A DNA stretch of 43,769 bases from Clostridia bacterium (GCA_024693105.1 JAILLO010000029.1:1-43769), one strand, 5' to 3'. Shown: positions 16,797 through 26,271, numbered from the stretch's first letter. Notes: generated from the letters alone by a model not told the origin. Numbers and translations are program-made.

Positions 16797-17507
16797 ATGA
16801 TCAGAGGATTTTATTCGGGCGCATCGGGCCTGATTGCACAGCAGTCGAATCTTGATGTTGTGGCAAATAATATGGCAAATACGGGGACTGTGGGCTATAA
16901 GCCGCAGAAAGCAAATTTTCAGACGCTTCTTTATGAAAATGTCAACGGAGCACTTCCGCCGATCAGTACGGGACACGGTACAAGAATTCAGCAGGTGACT
17001 ACAAATTTCAAGGCAGCCAATCTGCAAAAGACAGATGCGGAGCTTGACTTTGCGATAGTTGACAACGACGGATTTTTCGCTATAGAAACACCGGATGAGG
17101 AAGCAAATATTTATTATACGAGGGCAGGAAACTTCCAGTGGCTTGTTGACGGTGATACAAGGACTCTTGTGACCGGCAACGGTGAATATGTTCTTGACGC
17201 GGACGGCAGTCACATCGAGCTTGACGCGGATCAGGAAATTGAGCCGGGCATGATAGGTGTTTTTGACATGCCGAACCCATACGGGATGATGCCTGTAGGC
17301 AGCAACAGATATGCACTTACAGATGCTTCCGGAGAGGCTGAGGTTGTCGAAAATCTTAAGCCGGTGCAGGGCTATCTTGAAAATTCAAAGACAGATATCG
17401 CAGCGGAAATGGTTAAAATGATTGAAGCTTCCAGAGCTTTTTCAATGAACGCAAAGGTTGTGACTACAGCAGATGAAATAGAGCAGACGGTTAATTCGCT
17501 GCGTTAG
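16797..17507 (+). CDS. flgG: Flagellar basal-body rod protein, FlgF/FlgG family (second copy)
   Basis: This is a 236-residue axial rod protein. The N terminus MIRGFYSGASGLIAQQSNLD, VVANNMANTGTVGYKPQKAN and the C terminus TDIAAEMVKMIEASRAFSMN, AKVVTTADEIEQTVNSLR carry the rod/hook family coiled-coil motifs. It is a paralogue of the preceding gene, with a different middle (DAELDFAIVDNDGFFAIETP). The ATG follows AGGAGG. A small TTCCC-TTCC-GGGAA hairpin (16698-16711) lies in the 101-base gap upstream. The FlgG name follows from gene order and is less certain than the family. Confidence 0.86.
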   Translation: MIRGFYSGASGLIAQQSNLDVVANNMANTGTVGYKPQKANFQTLLYENVNGALPPISTGHGTRIQQVTTNFKAANLQKTDAELDFAIVDNDGFFAIETPDEEANIYYTRAGNFQWLVDGDTRTLVTGNGEYVLDADGSHIELDADQEIEPGMIGVFDMPNPYGMMPVGSNRYALTDASGEAEVVENLKPVQGYLENSKTDIAAEMVKMIEASRAFSMNAKVVTTADEIEQTVNSLR

Positions 17508-17600
17508 TAAAACCATCTGACTGAAATTCAGGGATAAAGTTGCAATTGATATGTGTAAAAAGATTTCTTTGTGTTTGCATTATTTTTCTAGGAGGAAATC

Positions 17601-19049
17601 ATGAGCGAAGAAAAATTACAGACGGAACAGACAGGACAGACGGGACAGCCGGAACAGGAACAGCAGCAGACCGTCAATCATTCCGTTGAAGTTGAAATAG
17701 ACGGAAATGGTATGAAGGGCTACATTAAAATTGTTAAGGGAACACCGGATGCTCCGCCAATTGAAATTTCGGATCTGAGGAATGCGCTTAAGGAGAACGG
17801 AATTGTGTACGGAATTAAGGAATCCGCAGTTGAGAAACTGGCGGCACGTCCTATTTACGGCATCAGAATCGAAGTCGCCGCAGGACTCCCGACAGAGGAC
17901 GGTAAGGACGGGTTTATAGACTTTTTTGTAAAGAAGGATTCGGAATACAAGCCGGATCTTCCGCAGGAAGGAACAATCGATTACAAAAACCTGGATTATT
18001 TCCAGATGGTAAAAGAAGGCCAGATGCTTGCTGCAATTACAAAGGAGACCGAAGGAACAGCGGGAATGGATATTCTCGGAACAGAACTGCCGCCGAAACC
18101 GGGCAGACCGGTTCACAGCCCGAGAGGAAAGAACACATCCTTCAACGAAGACGAAACCGTACTGTATGCGGACTGCGACGGTATGGTAAGATTTACGGGT
18201 CAGACAATCGACATAAATGATATTATGCGTATTGTTACCGATGTAAATCAGAAAACGGGAAATATAAGATTCACAGGCGATGTTATAATCGACGGCGATG
18301 TATGCTCCGGCTACAGCATTGAAGCGGGCGGAAACGTCGTTATAAAAGGCATGGTTGAAGGCGCGCATATCGAGGCGGGCGGAGATGTTCAGGTAGGAAA
18401 AGGAATTAACGGCGAAAGCGGTGACGTCACTGTTGATGTCGGAGGCACTCTTCGCTGCAAGTATATCGAAAATGCATGTGTAAATGTTCAGGGCGATATA
18501 ATTGCGGATTACATTATCGACAGCCGTGTTACCTGCATGGCAAATATTGATATAAGTAACGGCAGAGGCGTTCTTGTAGGGGGCGAAACAAAGGTTAAGG
18601 GAGAACTTTCCGCAAAGGACGTCGGAAGCGAGCGTGAAAAAGTAACAAAGATTGAGATTCTCGGTCAGGAGAATCTTGATTCCGAGTATCTGATAAGCCT
18701 GAAAAACCAGAGAGAAGAACTCAACGGTACGCTTCAGCAGCTTCAGCAGACATATAAAAAATTCTATTCGCCTATAAAGACGGATGACGATCCGTACAAG
18801 GAACAGCTTCTTGTTATAAGCAAGCAGATGGAGCTTATACAGCCGAAGCTGAATGAGCTTAATGCCGAAATCGCTTCAATTCAGCACAACTGGACGGTAG
18901 ATTATATCGGTGCGGTTGTCTGCAAGAGAAAGATGTTTCACGGTGTAAAAATCTTTTTCGGTGAAGCTTTGTTCACATTTAATCTGGACAGTCTTGAGAG
19001 ATGCCGCGTATGCTGGGCAGAAGGAGAAATTATTCAGCAGACGCTGTAG
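17601..19049 (+). CDS. fapA: FapA family protein (DUF342), flagellar assembly protein A
   Basis: FapA proteins have an N-terminal alpha/beta domain and a polymerising right-handed beta-helix. Their role in flagellar assembly or surface sensing is only partly known. In these 482 residues a Gln-rich leader (about 1-25) is followed by the FapA N-domain and by beta-helix repeats rich in Gly and Val/Ile: GNIRFTGDVIIDGDVCSGYS, IEAGGNVVIKGMVEGAHIEA, GGDVQVGKGINGESGDVTVD. A coiled-coil segment (about 365-430, KNQREELNGTLQQLQQTYKK) precedes the C-terminal part. The ATG follows TAGGAGG. It sits 93 bases after flgG and 30 before the PilZ gene. Confidence 0.9.
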   Translation: MSEEKLQTEQTGQTGQPEQEQQQTVNHSVEVEIDGNGMKGYIKIVKGTPDAPPIEISDLRNALKENGIVYGIKESAVEKLAARPIYGIRIEVAAGLPTEDGKDGFIDFFVKKDSEYKPDLPQEGTIDYKNLDYFQMVKEGQMLAAITKETEGTAGMDILGTELPPKPGRPVHSPRGKNTSFNEDETVLYADCDGMVRFTGQTIDINDIMRIVTDVNQKTGNIRFTGDVIIDGDVCSGYSIEAGGNVVIKGMVEGAHIEAGGDVQVGKGINGESGDVTVDVGGTLRCKYIENACVNVQGDIIADYIIDSRVTCMANIDISNGRGVLVGGETKVKGELSAKDVGSEREKVTKIEILGQENLDSEYLISLKNQREELNGTLQQLQQTYKKFYSPIKTDDDPYKEQLLVISKQMELIQPKLNELNAEIASIQHNWTVDYIGAVVCKRKMFHGVKIFFGEALFTFNLDSLERCRVCWAEGEIIQQTL

Positions 19050-19079
19050 AAAACATTTTTTCGGGGAGAGTGGAAAACT

Positions 19080-19730
19080 TTGGAATCTGCAATTATATCA
19101 AAATTCAAAAAAATGGAGCTCGTTGACCTTGAAGGAAGAACTCTTCTGGCTACCACAGATGTCAGGCTTGATGAAGAGACTAACAGAATTCAGCTCCACG
19201 GAAGAGATTTTGACTGCATAGATGCCGATACACTTGTCACGGCAGTAGGATATATGGATGACGGTATTCTTCTGATGGATGCTGTTGTTTCGATTTCGAC
19301 ACGGATGCAGGCAAATATAGAAATTATTAAAACTCATGAAAAGCAGGAAAGGCGTTCTTCACTGAAGGTGAGGACAAGTTTCAAAACAAGGATCATAAAG
19401 GTCAGAATAAATCGTCCGAATGCGAAGATTATGTATCAGAATACCGATATAGAAACGAAAGATCTGAGCATGGGCGGCATAGGCTTTTTCTCAGACAGGC
19501 CGTTTTTCAAGAACCAGCTTGTTGACATTCTTATGAATCAGGTTAAGGCAGGGATGACACTTCGTGCAAGGGTGCTCAGACGGTCGGAACTTAAGGACTC
19601 CGGATGGAGATACAGGTACGGCTGTTCCTTTGTAAATCTCACACCTGAGGACGAAAGAGCCATATGCGAATTTGTTTTCAAGGCGCAGCTGATAGAGTAT
19701 CAGAGGCTTAAGGAGCTTGAAATCGAATAA
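19080..19730 (+). CDS. YcgR-like PilZ domain protein, probable c-di-GMP receptor
   Basis: The 216 residues show an N-terminal YcgR-like beta domain (about 1-85) and a C-terminal PilZ domain (about 88-210). The second c-di-GMP motif D/NxSxxG is intact as DLSMGG (128-133). The first motif, normally RxxxR, reads R-R-S-S-L-K (91-96), so the last Arg is replaced by Lys, which may weaken ligand binding. YcgR/DgrA-type proteins brake the motor when c-di-GMP is high. The start is TTG at 19080 behind GGGGAG; no ATG fits. Placement inside the motility operon supports motor control, but binding is not shown. Confidence 0.85.
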   Translation: MESAIISKFKKMELVDLEGRTLLATTDVRLDEETNRIQLHGRDFDCIDADTLVTAVGYMDDGILLMDAVVSISTRMQANIEIIKTHEKQERRSSLKVRTSFKTRIIKVRINRPNAKIMYQNTDIETKDLSMGGIGFFSDRPFFKNQLVDILMNQVKAGMTLRARVLRRSELKDSGWRYRYGCSFVNLTPEDERAICEFVFKAQLIEYQRLKELEIE

Positions 19731-19753
19731 AGGGCAGAAGGAGATACCGGGTT

Positions 19754-20530
19754 ATGGCAAAAGTTATAGCAATTACAAATCAGAAGGGCGGAGTCGGTAA
19801 GACTTCAACCGCAAGCGCACTTGCAAGCGGACTTCAGGAGAAAAAATACAAAGTTCTGGCAATAGACCTTGACCCACAGGGCAACCTGGGTTTCTGTCTT
19901 GGGGCAGAAACGGAAAATGCGCCTACTGTTTACGACCTGATGAAGGGCGCGGCGAGTATAGAGGATGTTATTCAGACCAATAACGGCATCGATATATTAC
20001 CCGCAAATATACTCCTTTCCGGAGCGGAACTCGAATTCAGCAATATAGGGCGTGAATTCATGTTAAAGAAGGGAATCGCTCCTGTAATGGATGACTACGA
20101 TTTTGTGATTATAGACACGCCGCCGGCACTCAATATTCTTACGGTAAATGCATATACGGCGACGGATTATCTCATCATACCGATGGTTCCGGAAATACTC
20201 AGTCTTTTGGGAATTTCCCAGCTGACGGAAACGATAGAACTTGTTAAGGGCGTCTATAATCCAAAGATAGAGGTTCTTGGAATCCTGCTCAACAAGTATG
20301 ATGCGAGGAGGACTCTGACAAAGGACGTCGAAGAAATGGCACAGATGATAGCAAGACAACTGGGGACGAAGGTTTTTACAACTAAGATCAGGGCTTCTGT
20401 GGCAGTTGCAGAGGCACCGGCACACGGGCAGAGTGTTTTCAGATATTCGCCTAAATCCAATTCGGCAAAGGATTACAGGCAGTTTATCAAGGAAATTATT
20501 TCCCAGAAAGGAATGAAAGATGGCAACTAA
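19754..20530 (+). CDS. ParA/Soj-type ATPase
   Basis: This 258-residue P-loop ATPase has the deviant Walker A KGGVGKTS (K11, K16), the Soj-type switch IDLDPQGN (37-44) and Walker B DFVIIDTPP (about 115-123). The DPQGN form marks it as ParA/Soj rather than MinD/FlhG, and no FlhG N-terminal activation helix or MinD C-terminal amphipathic helix is evident. ParA homologues position plasmids, chromosome origins or chemosensory arrays (ParC, PpfA). Here it lies in a motility operon without a parB. Its end overlaps the next gene (ComFB family) by 11 bases, pointing to a functional pair. A role in placing flagella or receptor arrays is inference. Confidence 0.88.
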   Translation: MAKVIAITNQKGGVGKTSTASALASGLQEKKYKVLAIDLDPQGNLGFCLGAETENAPTVYDLMKGAASIEDVIQTNNGIDILPANILLSGAELEFSNIGREFMLKKGIAPVMDDYDFVIIDTPPALNILTVNAYTATDYLIIPMVPEILSLLGISQLTETIELVKGVYNPKIEVLGILLNKYDARRTLTKDVEEMAQMIARQLGTKVFTTKIRASVAVAEAPAHGQSVFRYSPKSNSAKDYRQFIKEIISQKGMKDGN

Positions 20531-21053
20531 AAAGAATAATAAGACAGAGCATGTACTCAAGCTTATTACGAAAAATCAGGAAGAACCTGAAGAGTTTACT
20601 CAGCAAGAACAGACTGCTCCCGAGGAATTTCCGGAGGGGGTTCTTGTAGAAAAGATAGAGGCCGAGGATGATGCAGATGAACCTGCAGGGGGGGAACTTG
20701 ATATGGAGATAGATAAGGCACCTGAGCAGAAACCGGGAGAAGAATTCGAATTTCAGCCTGAGTTGACGCAGGAGAATATTGAAGACAAATCAAAATTGCT
20801 TAACCTTGCCGAATTACTGACAGAAGAACTTCTTCCTCAGGTTGTAAGAAGGATGCGTGTATGCGATTGCAAGAACTGTACAAATGATATTCTTGCGCTG
20901 GCACTCAATTCACTGCCGCCTAAATACGTTACTACAGACTCCGGCAAGCAGTACAAAATGCTTGAATTGTATAGAGCTCAATACGAAACGGATGTAATAG
21001 CCGCGCTCACAAGAGCATGTGTAAGGGTAAAAGGCTGCCCAAGACATGCCTAG
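20520..21053 (+). CDS. comFB: ComFB-family protein, possible cyclic-dinucleotide receptor
   Basis: The 177 residues comprise a disordered acidic N-terminal part (about 20-90) and a C-terminal ComFB domain (91-177). Family features are LLNLAELLTEELLPQVVRRM, the Cys cluster VCDCKNCTNDILALALNSLP (C115, C117, C120), PPKYVTTDSGKQYKM and the end VKGCPRHA (C173). Cysteines in such positions are thought to bind a metal in the family. ComFB proteins have been reported to bind c-di-GMP or c-di-AMP and to act on motility or competence in other bacteria. The start ATG lies inside the end of parA, with AAAGGAATGAAAG upstream. The long acidic extension is not part of the core family. Confidence 0.82.
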   Translation: MATKKNNKTEHVLKLITKNQEEPEEFTQQEQTAPEEFPEGVLVEKIEAEDDADEPAGGELDMEIDKAPEQKPGEEFEFQPELTQENIEDKSKLLNLAELLTEELLPQVVRRMRVCDCKNCTNDILALALNSLPPKYVTTDSGKQYKMLELYRAQYETDVIAALTRACVRVKGCPRHA

Positions 21054-21086
21054 GCCGACGGCGGGAAGATTTCAAGAGGTGAGATT

Positions 21087-21713
21087 TTGTTTAAAAGTTA
21101 TGATGATTTAAGCGACGTTCAGATTGACGTATTGCGTGAGATTGGTAATATAGGCGCGGGAAATGCTGCTACAGCACTTGCTACTATATTAAATGAGAAA
21201 GTTGATATCAGTGTTCCGAAAGTCAGAATTTCAGGCTTTGACGAAGCTGTAAATGCATTGGGCGGAGCAGAAACTCTTTCTGTCGGCGTTCTCGTGGACT
21301 TTTTCGGCGAAGCCAGAGGTATGATGATGTTTCTTCTCAAGCTGGATGAAGCGAAGAATATCATGGACGTTCTGATACATGACGATGATGGAGAAACTGA
21401 CGAGAACGGACTTAGTGAAATGAAGCTTTCTGCAATTAAGGAAGTCGGAAATATCCTTTCCGCATCGTACATAAATTCACTTTCCGTCTTGACGGGACTG
21501 ACCATAAACGTTTCAATACCGGGGGTTGCAATTGATATGGTCGGGGCGCTTATGGACGTGCCTATTATTGAATTCGGAAGCATAGGCGACAAGGTTATGT
21601 TTATTGAAGAAAGCTTTCTCGGAGAAACAAATGATATTTCCAGCAATATTATAATGTTTGCGGAGATGGAAACACTTAAGGTTATCATGGAAAGATTGGG
21701 ACTGGAATTATGA
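21087..21713 (+). CDS. cheC: CheY-P phosphatase CheC
   Basis: CheC removes phosphate from CheY-P and binds CheD in adaptation. The 208 residues contain both active-site helices, VLREIGNIGAGNAATALATI and AIKEVGNILSASYINSLSVL, each with the E-x2-N catalytic pair. It has neither the SpoA domain nor the linker of FliY, so the operon holds two CheY-P phosphatases. The start is TTG at 21087 behind AAGAGGTGA. The stop overlaps the cheD start in ATGA (21710-21713), matching the known CheC-CheD interaction. Confidence 0.93.
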   Translation: MFKSYDDLSDVQIDVLREIGNIGAGNAATALATILNEKVDISVPKVRISGFDEAVNALGGAETLSVGVLVDFFGEARGMMMFLLKLDEAKNIMDVLIHDDDGETDENGLSEMKLSAIKEVGNILSASYINSLSVLTGLTINVSIPGVAIDMVGALMDVPIIEFGSIGDKVMFIEESFLGETNDISSNIIMFAEMETLKVIMERLGLEL

Positions 21714-22198
21714 GTGAAAAGTTGGTTGTTGGGATTTCTGACTACAAAAAGGCAAAAGGCACCGGGATGCTGGTGACCTACGCTTTGGGGTCCTGTGTCG
21801 GAATTTGCCTGTATGACAAGCAGGCAAAGGTCGGGGGTCTGTCTCATATAATGCTTCCTGACAGCGCAATGTTTGCAAACGTGGAAACAAACAGGATGAA
21901 GTTTGCAGATACGGCGTTGCCGGATTTGTATGCCGAGCTGAAGGCGATGGGGGCAAATCCTGCGCGTCTGACTGCAAAAATAGCAGGGGGAGCACAGATG
22001 TTCCAGACTTCGGCGTCAAGCAAAATCGGACAGATTGGCGAAAGAAATGTAAAAATGGTAAAGCAGGTGCTTGCGGCACTGAAGATTCCTATTATCGCCG
22101 AAGATACGGGAGCAAATTACGGACGCACGGTCTTTTTTGACGTGGCGGACGGTTCCGTTAAGATTCAGTCATTGAACAGGATTGTAAGAGAAATGTAG
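21710..22198 (+). CDS. cheD: Chemoreceptor glutamine deamidase CheD
   Basis: CheD deamidates glutamines of chemoreceptors and is held by CheC when CheY-P is high. The 162 residues contain the catalytic region VTYALGSCVGICLYD with T23, C29 and H46 (GGLSHIMLPDS), and the family segment ARLTAKIAGGAQMF. The start overlaps cheC. It is the last gene of the long + strand operon; the terminator follows 20 bases later. Likely targets are the two receptors encoded downstream. Confidence 0.96.
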   Translation: MSEKLVVGISDYKKAKGTGMLVTYALGSCVGICLYDKQAKVGGLSHIMLPDSAMFANVETNRMKFADTALPDLYAELKAMGANPARLTAKIAGGAQMFQTSASSKIGQIGERNVKMVKQVLAALKIPIIAEDTGANYGRTVFFDVADGSVKIQSLNRIVREM

Positions 22199-22218
22199 TC
22201 AGCATAAAAAAGACAGAA

Positions 22219-22254
22219 GGTGTACAGATGTAAATGTCTGTACACCCTTTTTTT
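22219..22254 (+). terminator. Intrinsic terminator of the flagellar/chemotaxis operon
   Basis: GGTGTACAGA (22219-22228) pairs perfectly with TCTGTACACC (22237-22246) around an 8-base loop, followed by C and seven T residues. It lies 20 bases after cheD and closes the long operon. Confidence 0.95.
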
Positions 22255-22292
22255 AAAGATTTTGCCTGATTGCATTTGTAAAAAATATGCGC

Positions 22293-22319
22293 TAAAGATT
22301 TTTCACAGATGAACGATAA
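22293..22319 (+). promoter_or_regulatory. Candidate sigma-28 (FliA) promoter for cheW and the first chemoreceptor
   Basis: TAAA (22293-22296), a 15-base spacer and AACGATAA (22312-22319) match the sigma-28 pattern TAAA-N15-GCCGATAA at 10 of 12 positions with exact spacing. The intergenic stretch 22255-22532 also holds a perfect 12-base palindrome ACTTTTAAAAGT (22381-22392) and an A/T-rich TATAAT (22412-22417) without a good -35 box. The roughly 200-base leader before cheW shows no riboswitch that I recognise. Confidence 0.65.
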
Positions 22320-22532
22320 TTATATGAGAAAGCATTGTCTGACTTTAATATTATTTTAGAAAACTCAGCCTTTTTTAAGAACTTTTAAAAGTAATATATG
22401 CAGGAATGTTATATAATGTATTAAGACAACACAGATTTGTCACATGTAAAAGAATATAATTGTCTTGTGTTATGCTGGGAATTTTAAAACAATTTGGATT
22501 CAGGCAGAGCAAATATGAAAGGAGATGGAATT

Positions 22533-23027
22533 GTGTCAGAGGTATTTGATGGGAACATGGCTTTAGAAGAAGATACTCAATACGGTAGATTTCTTACCTT
22601 TTCGCTGAAAGATGAGATTTTCGGCATTGAGATCAAGTACGTTACCGAGATTATCGGTATGCAGGCTATTACAACTGCACCTGAGGTGCCTGATTATGTA
22701 AAGGGCATCATCAATTTAAGAGGAAAGATTATTCCTGTTATCGATGTAAGACTTAAGTTCGGAAAAGAACCTGTAGAGTACAATGACCGTACCTGCATTA
22801 TAGTCATCGATATCAACGAACTTTCAGTCGGTCTGATTGTAGACAATGTTGATGAAGTGCTCACTATTGAGGACGAAAACATAGCTGCACCGCCGGCAAA
22901 CAAGACGGGCTTTGACAACAAGTATATCAAGGGCATCGGCAAGGCGGGCGACAAGGTTCAGCTTTTGCTTGACTGCGAGATGCTTTTGAAGAATGACGAG
23001 ATTGAACTTGTTGAAAGTCTGCAGTAG
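22533..23027 (+). CDS. cheW: Chemotaxis coupling protein CheW
   Basis: CheW links CheA to chemoreceptors. The 164-residue protein is a single CheW domain with YGRFLTFSLKDEIFGIEIKY, VPDYVKGIINLRGKIIPVID and DRTCIIVIDINELSVGLIVD. I chose GTG at 22533 because AAAGGAG (22518-22524) sits eight bases upstream; the frame is open back to a TTG at 22494, which lacks a ribosome binding site. The receptor gene follows 81 bases later, and the two probably share a transcript. Confidence 0.95.
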   Translation: MSEVFDGNMALEEDTQYGRFLTFSLKDEIFGIEIKYVTEIIGMQAITTAPEVPDYVKGIINLRGKIIPVIDVRLKFGKEPVEYNDRTCIIVIDINELSVGLIVDNVDEVLTIEDENIAAPPANKTGFDNKYIKGIGKAGDKVQLLLDCEMLLKNDEIELVESLQ

Positions 23028-23108
23028 CAAAAGCACCGTATTGGGTTTTGTTATGATTAAGCGTTTACAGGTGTGAAAGAAAATTCTGTATGAAAAAAGG
23101 AGGGCATC

Positions 23109-26100
23109 ATGTTAAATAACATGAAAATGAAGAAGAAACTGGTAACAGCCTTTGTTATTGTGGGCATCTTTTCCTTGATAGTCGGCATTTTCGGAATTAC
23201 GAGATTAGCACAGGCTGACAAGGAAATTACGTCACTTTATGATCAAAGCGCGAACCCTGCGATGAGATTGCAGATAGTACAGTCGAATCTGCTGAATATC
23301 GGAATGAATTATATGAAGCTTATGTATCAGCCGGACCAGAGCCTGGTTGAGTCGAGACTTTCCGAGATTACAGCATGGACTGACGAAGACAAAGCCATTC
23401 TTAACGAAATCGGGGAGATGAATCTTTCTTCAGAACAGAGGGGTATGTATGATCAGTTGCAGTCAAATCTCACGGACTACAGGGGAACACGTGCGGAGAT
23501 TGATGATTGTATGAATGCCGGAAATCTTGATGGCGCCAAAAAGTATATGTCTGCTTTCGAAAAGAAGAGAATTGCAGTAGATGAAAGCATTGCATCGCTT
23601 GTCGCTATGAAGCATGCGGAAGCGGAAGCGGTTATGGCTGACAATGAGACAGCATACTCAGCATCGAGAACCATAATGATTGCCGCATCGGCAATTGCCG
23701 TTATACTTGCAATAGTTGCAGGCGTTGCCATTGCAAATGCAATTTCGGTTCCGCTTGTTGCAGTGTCAAATGCACTTGAAAAGATAGCGAAGACAGGTGA
23801 TACGGATGTGGAAATTCCGAAAAACGACGGCAAGGACGAAGTTGCTGAGCTTGCAAGAAACAGCGCTTTGCTTGTAGACGCGATGTCAAAACAGGCAGAG
23901 GTTGCCGAAAGTATCAAGGAAGGCGATTTCAATGTTGACATCGAGCCGCGTTCCGAAAAGGACAGCGTATCAATAGCACTTCGTGATGTTATCGCAACTC
24001 TCGGTGAACTTCAGGCTGAAGCAAAAGCCGTTGCGGAAGATGCGGAAAGAGGAGTTTTCGAAAAGAAGATACAGGTCGAAGCTTTCCATGGTGCGTACAG
24101 AGAACTTATGGAAGAGTTCAGTTCAACCATAGAAATTATGACAGACAGAATACACAGTATCTGCACTGCTATCGATGCGCTCGGAAGAGGTATTCATCCT
24201 GAAGTTCCGAGTGAACCGGACAAAGGTCTTTACGAAGAAGCAAGACAGTCGATTATGGCATGTACAAATTCAATCGAAAAGCTTATAGAAGACGCAAATA
24301 CACTGACAGCAGGCGCACTTGCAGATGATTTTACAATCAGAGCGGATGCTTCGCGCCACAACGGCTCTTATGCGGAACTTATTGAAAAAATCAACGAAAT
24401 GCTTGCTGCAGTCGGAAACAAGGCAATCTGGTACCAGGATATTCTCGATGCCATCCCAAGCCCGATTCATGTAACGGATCAGAACAAGACGGTAACACTT
24501 ATCAATACTGCTGCTGAAAGAGACCTTCTCGGCAAGTTTGCAAACAGAAACGAAGTTATCGGAATTACGGCTTACGGAAACCTTTCAGATGTTATTGACA
24601 ACTTAAACGCACAGGGTGAAAAGGAAGGCATTGTAAGGGACGGTGACCGTATTGAGCGCATGACGGTCGATTTCCTTAAGGATCCAGACGGAGAAGTTAT
24701 CGGTTATGTAGAAGCTTCAACCGATCTGACAGGTATTCTCAGAAAAGACGAATACACAAGAGGCGAGGTTGCAAGGTTTAGTGAAAACCTCAAAAAGCTT
24801 GCAGCAGGAGATATGGACTTTGACCTTAGCATAGAACCTGCGGATAAGTACACAGAAGATGTTGCCGCACAGTTCTCCGAAATCGCTTCCAATATGGTTA
24901 TTGTAAAAGAAGCTATCGACGCACTTATTGAGGATGCCCGTGCAATGACAGACAACGCAGTAAACGGACAGCTTGAAAAGAGAGCCGACATTACAAGACA
25001 CGGCGGAGAGTTTGCGGTTGTTATGGAAGGCTTCAACAAGACTCTGGATGCCATTGTTGCACCTATCAATGAAATAAAGGCTTCCCTTGCAGAGCTTTCA
25101 CTCGGAAATCTCAACGCAACCATAACTACAGATTACAAGGGTGATTATGCTACAATGAAGGATGCTCTTAACGGAACAGTCAAAAATATCAAAGCGGTTG
25201 TTTCAGAGATATCGCACGTTCTGGCAGGCATCGGAGAAGGCAATCTGGATCAGAGTATCAGCGGCAACTATGAAGGAGACTTTGTGGAAATCAGAAATTC
25301 CCTTACAAGTATCCTAAGCTCGCTGAACGATATAATGAAAAATATCAACAATGCGGCTGAGCAGGTAACAGGCGGAAGCAAACAGGTATCCGACGGAAGC
25401 CAGGCTCTTTCGCAAGGTTCAACAGAGCAGGCAAGCGCACTTCAGCAGCTTACGGCTTCAATTGCGGAGATTGCAAATCAGACAAAGCAGAATGCGGTTA
25501 ATGCAAATCAGGCAAGCACACTTGCAGAGGAAGCAAAAGAAAGTGCTATCAAGGGTAACGAGCAGATGCAGTCGATGCTTGACTCCATGGAGGCAATTAA
25601 CGAATCATCGAACAATATTTCAAAGATTATCAAGGTTATTGATGACATTGCATTCCAGACAAACATTCTTGCGCTTAATGCCGCAGTTGAGGCGGCAAGA
25701 GCAGGTGAGCACGGCAAGGGCTTTGCGGTAGTAGCCGAAGAAGTAAGGACTCTTGCGGCAAGAAGTGCGGAAGCGGCTGCAGATACTACAAATATGATTC
25801 AGAGCTCAATTCTGAAGGTAAGCGAAGGTACGCACATTGCAAACGAAACAGCCGTTGCTCTTGACGAAATCGTTGCAGGCATTGACAAATCCGCAGAGCT
25901 TGTCAAGAAGATAGCAGATGCTTCAAATGAACAGGCATCGGGTATCAGTCAGATTGACAAGGGCCTTTCGCAGGTATCACAGGTTGTTCAGCAGAACTCG
26001 GCAACTTCTCAGCAGAGTGCCGCAGCTTCCGAGGAACTTTACGGTCAGGCAGAAATGCTCAAGCGCATGGTTGCAACATTCAAGCTTGCCGAGGAAAACA

Positions 26101-26231
26101 GACTTGCAGGACCAAATCCTGCTCTGTTGTCACCGAATGAACCGGCACCTCATATCGATATGGACTTTGAACCGGACGATGAGGATAAGCCTATGATTAT
26201 GCTTGAGGATTTTGACAACGATAAGTATTAA
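23109..26231 (+). CDS. Methyl-accepting chemotaxis protein with PAS domain (1040 residues)
   Basis: This is a membrane chemoreceptor. Transmembrane helices lie at about 12-31 and 188-212, enclosing a roughly 155-residue four-helix-bundle type sensor region. Behind the membrane come HAMP-like repeats (about 210-435), one PAS domain (about 440-545, [20 protein letters not shown]), further HAMP-like units (550-715) and the signalling domain (740-985), with the hairpin tip around [20 protein letters not shown]. The acidic C-terminal tail ends in DNDKY. The ATG follows AAAGGAGG. It probably works with CheW encoded just upstream; the ligand is unknown. Confidence 0.95.
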   Translation: MLNNMKMKKKLVTAFVIVGIFSLIVGIFGITRLAQADKEITSLYDQSANPAMRLQIVQSNLLNIGMNYMKLMYQPDQSLVESRLSEITAWTDEDKAILNEIGEMNLSSEQRGMYDQLQSNLTDYRGTRAEIDDCMNAGNLDGAKKYMSAFEKKRIAVDESIASLVAMKHAEAEAVMADNETAYSASRTIMIAASAIAVILAIVAGVAIANAISVPLVAVSNALEKIAKTGDTDVEIPKNDGKDEVAELARNSALLVDAMSKQAEVAESIKEGDFNVDIEPRSEKDSVSIALRDVIATLGELQAEAKAVAEDAERGVFEKKIQVEAFHGAYRELMEEFSSTIEIMTDRIHSICTAIDALGRGIHPEVPSEPDKGLYEEARQSIMACTNSIEKLIEDANTLTAGALADDFTIRADASRHNGSYAELIEKINEMLAAVGNKAIWYQDILDAIPSPIHVTDQNKTVTLINTAAERDLLGKFANRNEVIGITAYGNLSDVIDNLNAQGEKEGIVRDGDRIERMTVDFLKDPDGEVIGYVEASTDLTGILRKDEYTRGEVARFSENLKKLAAGDMDFDLSIEPADKYTEDVAAQFSEIASNMVIVKEAIDALIEDARAMTDNAVNGQLEKRADITRHGGEFAVVMEGFNKTLDAIVAPINEIKASLAELSLGNLNATITTDYKGDYATMKDALNGTVKNIKAVVSEISHVLAGIGEGNLDQSISGNYEGDFVEIRNSLTSILSSLNDIMKNINNAAEQVTGGSKQVSDGSQALSQGSTEQASALQQLTASIAEIANQTKQNAVNANQASTLAEEAKESAIKGNEQMQSMLDSMEAINESSNNISKIIKVIDDIAFQTNILALNAAVEAARAGEHGKGFAVVAEEVRTLAARSAEAAADTTNMIQSSILKVSEGTHIANETAVALDEIVAGIDKSAELVKKIADASNEQASGISQIDKGLSQVSQVVQQNSATSQQSAAASEELYGQAEMLKRMVATFKLAEENRLAGPNPALLSPNEPAPHIDMDFEPDDEDKPMIMLEDFDNDKY

Positions 26232-26271
26232 AAACATATGAAAAACGACAAAATCTGACACACTTAACAGA

